Source of the DNA: Caldisericota bacterium
GTDB lineage: Bacteria; Caldisericota; JANLFM01
DNA length: 64,000 nucleotides
Assembly (NCBI GenBank): GCA_024655865.1
Contig: JANLFM010000009.1
Location: 1-64,000 of the forward strand
Reading direction: 5' to 3'
Shown: positions 58,257 to 64,000 of the stretch, piece after piece
Position numbering within the stretch: position 1 is the first letter of the stretch
How the letters are laid out: the number at the start of each line of letters is the position of its first letter
The notes under the pieces: generated by a model
What the model was told of the DNA's origin: nothing
What the model saw: the letters and a program-made list of their open reading frames with translations, nothing else
Database searches by the model: none
Translations under genes and position numbers: made by a program

Positions 58257-58514
58257 CTATCCCTGAAGGACAAAGAAAAGAGCCAGGAAACAGTAACGCC
58301 AAGAACCATAACCAAAAAGCGGGCAAGCCAGATGTGAATTGTGCACAGTTTTCTCCTGAGGGCCCTTTTTCCTCAAGGTGAGGAATCCCAGGATAAGGAG
58401 TAATCCGCCTACCAGAGCAAAGGATTTGTGGGGAGCCACAAATCCGGTCATCCTCCTCCTGGAAAGCATAGGGAAAAGAGCATATAAGAGAGCCAGGGAA
58501 CCAAGAACCATCAA
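58257..58514 (-). CDS. Possible small membrane protein (uncertain)
   Basis: 85-aa frame with two hydrophobic segments (VLGSLALLYALFPML; FALVGGLLLILGFLTL). A good ribosome site AAGGAG precedes an ATG at 58539 in a different frame (MKKAFSGVIDG), so either the true product is the other frame (107 aa, no helices that make sense) or a frameshift split a small gene. It follows the QueG-like gene by about 28 bases. I regard it as weakly supported. Confidence 0.3.
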   Translation of the reverse strand: MMVLGSLALLYALFPMLSRRRMTGFVAPHKSFALVGGLLLILGFLTLRKKGPQEKTVHNSHLACPLFGYGSWRYCFLALFFVLQG

Positions 58515-58567
58515 TGACGCCTGAAAAGGCCTTTTTCATCTTCAGCTCCTTAATAAAGTTTAGAACC

Positions 58568-59686
58568 TCAGGATTTTCTCTTTTTCTGCAGAGCGTTTAT
58601 CTCTTGAAGCACGCGGGGGACAATTTCCTGAGCCCTTACCTTTCTGAAAACGCCAGAGGCTCTTGAAGGGTCAATCCGCCACAGGCTCCAGAGGGCGTGC
58701 TGGCGCAGGAGGGATGGGGAATCGTAGGCGAAGGGTTCAATCAATTCAAAAAGAGATCGATCCCTCAGGTTGCCCGCTACCACGATAGCGTTCCTTTTTA
58801 AGAGAGTGAGGGCTTTCCCCTTGAAGGTGTGTCCGGAAAAAATCCTGCGGAACTTTTCCTCGTCCATAAGGAGCACTTCCTCAATAGGAATAAACAATCC
58901 AGGTCCAGATTCTGGTTGCAGCTTGACCTTTTTCCATTCCCTGTTGTAAGGGCAAACGTCCTGGCATGTGGAACACCCGAAAAGGCGCGCCCCCATAAGC
59001 TCGCGCACCCTCATGGGAAGGATACCGTCATAATGGAGGGAGAAGTAATCCAGACAGAGGTCAGGCCGGATCTGATAGGGCTTCCTGATAGCGCCTGTGG
59101 GGCAGGCATCCAGGCAGAGCCTGCAATCTCCACACATGCTTTCTTTCTCCTCCTTAAATTCCCCAACCTCAGCGCTAATTAGCAGTTCTCCCAGAAGGAA
59201 ATGGGATCCCCATTTTTCAGAGTAAAGCAAGCTGTTCTTGCCCCTCCATCCAATCCCCGCAAGTTCCGCCCAGGTCTTTTCCAGAAGTCTCCCTTCCACA
59301 AAGACCTTCGCTTTTAATTGGGGGAAGGTTACTACAAGCTCGGCCTTGATCTTCCTTAATTTGTCCTTAAGCAGTCCGTACCAGTCGAGGGCGCAGAAGG
59401 GGGCGATTACCCCGGAAGGGAGTTCCGGTTTTTCTTGGGCGGGCAGGGAATATGGTTGGGCGAAGCAGAGGACACTTTTGGCCCAGGGATAAATAGTGCG
59501 GGGATCCTGAAGAGCGGGAAGGTCCTTTTCTGACCAACTCAGGGCGCTCGGGAAATGGCCCTTTCGGAAGAGCTCTCTTAAAATTAAAACCTTTTCCCCA
59601 AGATCTCTTAAAGGAAGAGCCTTCAGGGCCAGACCATATTTTTCGGCGAGTTCGCTCGCTCTCTCAAGGATTTCTACTTCTGACAG
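58568..59686 (-). CDS. QueG-like iron-sulfur protein, N-terminus missed by ORF calling
   Basis: Resembles epoxyqueuosine reductase, the cobalamin/4Fe-4S enzyme of the last queuosine step. The track ORF (243 aa) begins inside a conserved region (RLLEKTWAELAGIGWRGKNSLL). Reading upstream, the frame stays open for ~130 more codons with QueG-like text (DPRTIYPWAKSVLCFAQPYS) up to the fpg end, giving ~372 aa, the family length. No ATG, GTG or TTG occurs there; CTG at 59686 or 59695 is the best guess. Two 4Fe-4S motifs (CGDCRLCLDACPTGAI; CSTCQDVCPYN) and HEAT-like helices follow. The position of the proton-donating Asp (VDT-PLLE in QueG) reads VEGRLLE, so activity may differ. Confidence 0.75.
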   Translation of the reverse strand: MSEVEILERASELAEKYGLALKALPLRDLGEKVLILRELFRKGHFPSALSWSEKDLPALQDPRTIYPWAKSVLCFAQPYSLPAQEKPELPSGVIAPFCALDWYGLLKDKLRKIKAELVVTFPQLKAKVFVEGRLLEKTWAELAGIGWRGKNSLLYSEKWGSHFLLGELLISAEVGEFKEEKESMCGDCRLCLDACPTGAIRKPYQIRPDLCLDYFSLHYDGILPMRVRELMGARLFGCSTCQDVCPYNREWKKVKLQPESGPGLFIPIEEVLLMDEEKFRRIFSGHTFKGKALTLLKRNAIVVAGNLRDRSLFELIEPFAYDSPSLLRQHALWSLWRIDPSRASGVFRKVRAQEIVPRVLQEINALQKKRKS

Positions 59687-60480
59687 CGGGGACAGAAGTA
59701 GGTCCCCCTTCCTTCAATTTCAATTCTTACGATTTTTGTTCCGCAGCGGGGGCAGGGCTCTCCCTCCTTGCCGTGAACGTTGAGGAATTCCCTGATTTCG
59801 CCGCGTACCCTATCTCCCATTCTTTTCCGGGCTTCCTCCGTCCCCCAGCGCAGGGTGTCCAGGATGCACTTGTAAAGGAAATCCTTTTCCCTCTCTGAGA
59901 GCTCCCTCGCAGGTCTTGAGGGAGAAATCCTGGCGCAGAAAAGGATCTCATCGGAATAGGCATTACCGATCCCGGCAAGGAACTTCTGCTCCATAAGAGC
60001 GAACTTCACGGTGCCCCGAAACTTCTGGAGCACCTCGCTTAAATATTCTGGTGTAAAAGCTGGGTCGAAAGGCTCAGGCCCTAATTCCTTGAGCTCTTTG
60101 GTTTTCTCAAGTTCTCCCGGAGGAATGAAGTAGAGCTTCATCCACCCCCTCTGGTCAATGAAGTGGATCTCCTGCCCTTCCTTAAAGGAAAGCACAGCGC
60201 AGGTTCCCTTCTCGACCGGTGCCCCGGCAGGTTTTAAGTCCAGCTCCCCTTCGAGCATCAAATGGATCAAAAGAGCCGCCCCGCTTTCAAAGTGGAGCAC
60301 GGTATACTTTCCCCTCCGCGCTATGGCGCTCACTTTCTCTCCCTTGAGGGCCTCCTCCACAAGTTCCGGGGAGGGCTTGCCCACGGATCTCTTTAAAAAC
60401 TTGAGATCAGCGACCTCAAAACCCAGGATTCTCTTTTCCAGGTTGGATTTTACAACTTCTAAATCAGGGAGCTCCGGCAT
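59674..60480 (-). CDS. mutM: Formamidopyrimidine-DNA glycosylase (Fpg/MutM family)
   Basis: 268-aa Fpg/Nei-type glycosylase/AP lyase. N-terminal PELPDLE keeps P2/E3; the lysine in ARRGKYTVLHF, HLMLEGEL, the helix-two-turn-helix GIGNAYSDEILF, and the C-terminal zinc finger CPRCGTKI...CPRCQ. PELPD instead of PELPE is a small deviation. It removes oxidised purines such as 8-oxoguanine. It begins 8 bases after the EndoQ gene end, and the QueG-like gene starts within its end. Confidence 0.92.
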   Translation of the reverse strand: MPELPDLEVVKSNLEKRILGFEVADLKFLKRSVGKPSPELVEEALKGEKVSAIARRGKYTVLHFESGAALLIHLMLEGELDLKPAGAPVEKGTCAVLSFKEGQEIHFIDQRGWMKLYFIPPGELEKTKELKELGPEPFDPAFTPEYLSEVLQKFRGTVKFALMEQKFLAGIGNAYSDEILFCARISPSRPARELSEREKDFLYKCILDTLRWGTEEARKRMGDRVRGEIREFLNVHGKEGEPCPRCGTKIVRIEIEGRGTYFCPRCQK

Positions 60481-60488
60481 ATCTCCTC

Positions 60489-61736
60489 CTAAAACAGGCT
60501 AATTTGAGTGGGTTCAGGAGGGGTCTTTTCCTCCTCCGCATCCAGGAAGATTTCGATTTTGCCGTAGTTACCATCGTATCCCGGGATGATTTTCACCTTG
60601 CCCTCACGCATTGAGGCAATAGCCCTGGCCAGCGAGAGGGAGGTCATTTTCTCCAAATAAGAGACGGGAGCATCGAGGAGCACGGCGAGCTCGTTGGAAA
60701 AGGTCTGCACCAATTTCAGGTATTCGTTCTGGACGGCCACGCTTTCCGGGGCCTTTTTTAGTACCTGGGCGATAATCTCATCTAAGGGAATCAACCTTTT
60801 ATAGGGAATGGCGTTCTCCGGCTCAAAGCCGTCCTTGCGGTCTGCCAGGTCCTCGACCCTGTGCATCACTCCCACGGTCAGGGGCTTCCTGCATACCGGA
60901 CAGATCAGGTTATGCTTGCGCGCTTCCTCCGGGGACATGAGCACGTTGCAGAAGCGATGGCCGTCGAAATGATATTTCCCTTCCTCCGGGAAGAACTCAA
61001 TCGTGAAGAGGAATTTCGACCGATCTTTATTCTGGAGAACCCTTCTGATTTCATAAAAGTCCATTTTCTCAGAAAAGACGTTGGCCTCCCGTCCCAGCTT
61101 AGAAGGAGAATGAGCGTCGGAGTTGGAAATAAGGGTTACCCTGTCCAGAGCACTGAGCCTCCAGTTCATGGGAGGGTCTGAGGAGAGACCGGTCTCAATG
61201 GCGAAGACCTCGGAAGAAGCCTCCCCGAAACACTCCTCAATGGAGTCAAATCCTGAGCGGGAGCCAAAAAGGGAGAACCAGGGAGTCCAGGCGTGAGCGG
61301 GCACAATATAAGCATCGGAGGAAATATCCTTCACTATTTTCAAAAGATCCAGGGCGGAAATGGAGAGAGCCGGGCGCCCATCCACGGAAAGGGAATTGAA
61401 GCGCCTGAGGCGCTGATTTATGCGCAGGGAGACCTCAAGCGAAGGGGAGAAAATCAAGTTATGCATTTTGTGGGCTTTGCCATCCACCTGGAAGAAATTG
61501 GCCACCTCTGCTGTGAGCATGAAGTAGACTCCCTGGAACTCGTAAAGGCCATTCAGGTCCGAGGGTTTGAGCTTCTCTTTGAGTTCCAGAAACCAGGCAG
61601 GGTGAGTGAAATCCCCGGTGCCTAAAAGGCTAATCCCTTTAAGCTTCGCCCAGCGAGCCATGTGTTCCAGGCCCATATCGCTGGACGTGCCCCGGCTGTA
61701 TCTGGAATGAAGATGGAAGTCACAAACAAAACGCAC
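60489..61736 (-). CDS. Endonuclease Q family protein
   Basis: 415-aa protein of the TIGR00375/EndoQ family, which nicks DNA 5' of deaminated bases (hypoxanthine, uracil). The PHP phosphoesterase domain opens with DFHLHSRYSRGTS, then GTGDFTHPAW, VPAHAWTPWFS, and SNSDAHSPSKLG; a zinc cluster follows (CNVLMSPEE..., CPVC). The C-terminal ~90 residues are accessory. The protein ends in QISLF, matching the bacterial beta-clamp-binding pentapeptide pattern. Neighbour Fpg makes a base-damage cluster. Confidence 0.9.
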   Translation of the reverse strand: MRFVCDFHLHSRYSRGTSSDMGLEHMARWAKLKGISLLGTGDFTHPAWFLELKEKLKPSDLNGLYEFQGVYFMLTAEVANFFQVDGKAHKMHNLIFSPSLEVSLRINQRLRRFNSLSVDGRPALSISALDLLKIVKDISSDAYIVPAHAWTPWFSLFGSRSGFDSIEECFGEASSEVFAIETGLSSDPPMNWRLSALDRVTLISNSDAHSPSKLGREANVFSEKMDFYEIRRVLQNKDRSKFLFTIEFFPEEGKYHFDGHRFCNVLMSPEEARKHNLICPVCRKPLTVGVMHRVEDLADRKDGFEPENAIPYKRLIPLDEIIAQVLKKAPESVAVQNEYLKLVQTFSNELAVLLDAPVSYLEKMTSLSLARAIASMREGKVKIIPGYDGNYGKIEIFLDAEEEKTPPEPTQISLF

Positions 61737-61992
61737 AATAAAAGTTTATCACGGTTTGAATTATTGGTGAAAATTTCCCCGAAAATTAGATTCCTGAAAG
61801 TGGTGGCTCAGGCACTGCTTCCTTTCCGCCCTTTTTTATTTTAATTTTTTAAACTTTCATTTCCTTGTCCGAGAAAACTCTGCCCTTGTTTGAGTTTGCG
61901 CTCTGGTCCTCTTCTTTCCTTACGGTTCACTTTATCCTTTTTCCTTCTCCTTGAAGTAAGCCCGGAACTAATTTATAATCGAAAGCGCTTCC

Positions 61993-62088
61993 GGAGAGGT
62001 GGCTGAGTTGGCTGAAGGCACTCGCCTGGAAAGCGAGTAGACGGGGTTAAAACTCGTCTCGCGGGTTCGAATCCCGCCCTCTCCGCCA
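61993..62088 (+). tRNA. tRNA-Ser (anticodon GGA)
   Basis: Acceptor GGAGAGG pairs with CCTCTCC, discriminator G, encoded CCA. The anticodon loop CTGGAAA (stem CTCGC/GCGAG) gives GGA for UCC/UCU. A long variable arm with GACG/CGTC identifies a class-II tRNA, and the T-arm is GCGGGTTCGAATCCCGC. Length 96 nt including CCA. Confidence 0.96.
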
Positions 62089-62305
62089 GTTTCATCCCTT
62101 TTATAAAAGAGAACACGACAACTTCGTGCTCCCTCTCCGATTTTCATCCACATTCCCTGTATTTATGGTCTTCCTTTTTAATAATTAACGAAAAAGCCGA
62201 GCTATCCTCTATTTTACGGAGCGAGTGAGGAAACCGGGCGCAGAGGAATTCTCCGGGAGGTTTTAATTCTTTTAAGGAGAGAGAGGCTTTTTCAGTCCCT
62301 TTGAA

Positions 62306-62314
62306 TGCTAAAAT
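62306..62314 (+). promoter_or_regulatory. Candidate extended -10 of the heliorhodopsin gene
   Basis: TGC-TAAAAT forms an extended -10 about 26 bases before the GTG start, with only a weak T-rich -35. Transcription would begin near 62321 and leave a ~19-base leader holding GGAGGTG. Supports the GTG over the upstream ATG of the ORF track. Confidence 0.35.
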
Positions 62315-62339
62315 TATAAAAAACATCTGGAGGTGCAGC

Positions 62340-63107
62340 GTGGAGTTAGAAAAGGAGTTTCGCTCGCTCAGGCGTTTTAACCTCGTGATGTTCTTTCTGC
62401 ATTTGATCCAGGGCGTTGCCATGCTCTTTATCAGCCGTGATTTCAGACTTCCTATAACCACAAACTACCTGAGCTATGATGTTGGAGCAAAGAGGCTGAT
62501 CACGGCAACTATGCCCCTGTTTCAGGTTCCTTTTGTCTGGCTGGTAGTCATCTTTCTTTTTCTCTCCGCCCTTGCCCATTTGCTTATCGCCACTGTGTAC
62601 AACAGGCGTTACAACGAGGATTTAACCCGGGGGATGAACAGGATGCGCTGGTTCGAGTACGCTCTTTCCGCTTCCACAATGATGGTGGCCATCGCCATGC
62701 TCGTGGGAATTTACGACCTCGGCAGCCTGATCATGGTCTTTTCCCTGGTGGCGCTGATGAACCTAATGGGCCTGATGATGGAAATCCACAATCAGACCAC
62801 TCAGAGGACGAACTGGACCAGTTTCTACATCGGGTCGTTTGCCGGCCTTATCCCCTGGGTGGTAGTGGCCATTTTCTTCTGGGCAGCTAATTACTACGGT
62901 TTTGGGAAAATCCCTGCCTTTGTTTACGCCATTTACGGCTCGATCTTCGTCTTCTTTAACTGCTTCGCCATAAATATGGTCTTGCAGTACAAAAAAGTGG
63001 GCAAATGGAGGGACTACCTTTTCGGGGAGAAGGTTTATGTGATCTTGAGTTTGGTGGCCAAATCGGCTCTGGCCTGGCAGGTCTTTGCGGGAGCCCTGCG
63101 GCCATAA
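62340..63107 (+). CDS. Heliorhodopsin
   Basis: 255-aa seven-helix retinal protein of the heliorhodopsin family, which faces the membrane in the opposite sense to type-1 rhodopsins. The retinal Schiff-base lysine is K241 in helix 7 (SLVAKSALAWQVFAG), the counterion E106 is in RWFEYALSAS, and conserved histidines correspond to H21 (FLHLIQG) and H80 (SALAHLL). The GTG at 62340 has GGAGGTG five bases upstream and gives the usual length; the track ATG 13 codons earlier would lie in the promoter. Heliorhodopsins are slow, non-pumping, probably sensory. No retinal-synthesis gene is in the window. Transcribed toward an ABC-2 exporter gene (convergent). Confidence 0.95.
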   Translation: MELEKEFRSLRRFNLVMFFLHLIQGVAMLFISRDFRLPITTNYLSYDVGAKRLITATMPLFQVPFVWLVVIFLFLSALAHLLIATVYNRRYNEDLTRGMNRMRWFEYALSASTMMVAIAMLVGIYDLGSLIMVFSLVALMNLMGLMMEIHNQTTQRTNWTSFYIGSFAGLIPWVVVAIFFWAANYYGFGKIPAFVYAIYGSIFVFFNCFAINMVLQYKKVGKWRDYLFGEKVYVILSLVAKSALAWQVFAGALRP

Positions 63108-63180
63108 AAGGAAGAAGAGAACCGTCTACCTTTTCGTTCTTCAATTCCCCATTTGCCAAGAACCAGCCTGTCCCTCATTT

Positions 63181-63909
63181 TTACTCGAACTTTCTTCGCA
63201 GGAGCCCGAAGGCGGGATAAATGAAGATCAGGGAGAAGCCGACTAGCACCAGGGCGTCTATCAGCACGGAATAAATTGAGCCACCGGTGAAAGAATACCT
63301 CAATCCCTCAACCGTATATGTGAGAGGCATGAGATAAGCGATATACTGTAAGGCTTTAGGCATTGCGGAAACAGGGTAAACAACGCCACAGAGGAAAATC
63401 ATCACGAACCGGGGCAAGTTGAGTAAAGTTTGAGCTTCGAACACCTCCTTCACGGAAACGCAGAGCAAAGCCCCTAATGCGGCGAAAGTAAAAAGAGAGG
63501 GGAGTACGATCAAAATCAGGTAGAGTACCTGAGGATGGGCTCCCAGGATAATAGCTGATCCTGTAGTAACCACCGTTGTCATCAACAGTCCGAAGAGCGC
63601 ACCTCCCAGTATCTTTCCTAAGAGAACGGCGGGCAAGCTAACAGGAGCAAGAAGCAGCCTTTCCAAGGAACCCAACCTGAGCTCGAAATTGATCACCACG
63701 GCTTCAGCGGCCGTGGTGCTGAAGAGAATAGTCATCGCTACCAATCCGGGCAGTAACTCCTCGAAACTCTTTGGATTTCTCAGGTAGAAAGCAAGGATCC
63801 AGACAACAGGAAAGGCAATCCCCCAGCTGATAGCGGGAGGCTTGAGGTAGTAGGTCCTCATGTCCTTTAAAACGATGTAAAAGATGGCCCTGAGATTATC
63901 CCGACGCAT
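63181..63909 (-). CDS. ABC-2 type exporter permease
   Basis: 242-aa membrane protein with about six helices, type ABC-2. MTILFSTTAAEAVVINFELRLGSLERLLLAPV and GVVYPVSAMPKALQYIAYLMPLTYTVEGLR are the family signatures (shown in part). It overlaps the end of the ATPase gene by 14 bases. Substrate unknown. Confidence 0.85.
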   Translation of the reverse strand: MRRDNLRAIFYIVLKDMRTYYLKPPAISWGIAFPVVWILAFYLRNPKSFEELLPGLVAMTILFSTTAAEAVVINFELRLGSLERLLLAPVSLPAVLLGKILGGALFGLLMTTVVTTGSAIILGAHPQVLYLILIVLPSLFTFAALGALLCVSVKEVFEAQTLLNLPRFVMIFLCGVVYPVSAMPKALQYIAYLMPLTYTVEGLRYSFTGGSIYSVLIDALVLVGFSLIFIYPAFGLLRRKFE

Positions 63910-64000
63910 TTGTTCTTTTTTCCTTTTCCACCCTCATCACCGTGGGGCTCAAGCCAGTGATCTTGATGAAGGCGTCCTCGAGGGTGGGCTTAATGCTGTT
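63896..64000 (-). CDS. ABC exporter ATP-binding protein, C-terminal end (cut by window edge)
   Basis: The last 34 codons of an ABC ATPase: IKPTLEDAFIKITG is the usual end motif of ABC-2 ATPases, followed by a charged tail and TAA. The permease start codon lies inside this tail. The rest is beyond the window. Confidence 0.75.
   Translation of the reverse strand, partial: NSIKPTLEDAFIKITGLSPTVMRVEKEKRTNASG

Noticed and set aside
61968-62153. ORF of 61 aa on the minus strand (text like GEGGIRTRE...PSANSATSP)
   Set aside because: It is the antisense of tRNA-Ser, a well-known spurious ORF type.
62144-62461. 105-aa minus-strand ORF
   Set aside because: Overlaps the heliorhodopsin start on the opposite strand, no coding character.

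Overview
The window reads as a chromosomal segment of a monoderm, probably anaerobic, amino-acid-fermenting bacterium of the Bacillota/Chloroflexota side of the tree; I cannot decide between these from sequence alone. Pointers are the Bacillus-like gene order tmk-darA-holB-ricT, a SCIFF ribosomal peptide with its radical-SAM maturase (mostly a Clostridia trait), an FMN-type enoyl reductase (FabK), GatCAB, lipoproteins with Pro/Thr/Ser-rich linkers, and a heliorhodopsin (a family reported mainly from monoderms). No outer-membrane genes are seen.

Layout. 0.02-7.7 kb (minus): one tightly packed operon with a ferritin-like protein, two deoxynucleoside kinases, an R3H AAA ATPase, tmk, darA, holB, ricT, a cyclic amidohydrolase and an FmdB-type zinc ribbon. 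7.8-12.1 kb (plus): SCIFF precursor, its maturase, and a three-gene ABC-2 exporter. 12.4-25.5 kb: a visibly AT-richer accessory island with an NCS1 permease (minus), a divergent XRE regulator plus ImmA/IrrE protease, and a ten-gene operon holding an M29/NicX-like enzyme, two hydantoin-racemase-like proteins, a complete family-5 (Opp/Dpp) ABC importer, an M20 peptidase, a nitroreductase and a small unknown protein. 25.6-33.6 kb (plus): a DMT transporter, a two-gene trans-3-hydroxy-L-proline to proline module, and a Liv-type importer with a LivM-LivG fusion, ending in a 17-bp bidirectional terminator.

33.7-42.2 kb: a duplicated-domain lipoprotein, a beta-CASP nuclease, a TIGR00725 protein, then gatB-gatA-gatC, a membrane protein and ligA (all minus). 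42.3-47.9 kb (minus): aminotransferase, ADP-forming acyl-CoA synthetase and indolepyruvate:ferredoxin oxidoreductase in one overlapping operon, which together make a complete ATP-yielding route for aromatic amino acids. 48.1-53.6 kb (minus): fabZ-fabH-fabK-fabD-acpP-fabF-fabG. 53.7-58.5 kb: DMT transporter, decayed transposase, B12-dependent radical-SAM protein, a truncated FAD oxidoreductase and a lipoprotein, which looks like a region of decay. 58.6-61.7 kb (minus): a QueG-like protein (the ORF track misses its N-terminal third), Fpg and Endonuclease Q, a DNA/RNA-maintenance cluster. 62.0-64.0 kb: tRNA-Ser(GGA), heliorhodopsin, and the end of an ABC-2 exporter cut by the window edge.

Most notable: the heliorhodopsin with all diagnostic residues; the arylpyruvate energy module; the hydroxyproline module next to a Liv importer; the SCIFF locus coupled to an exporter; the regulated racemase/importer island; and a QueG-like gene lacking any ATG/GTG/TTG start.
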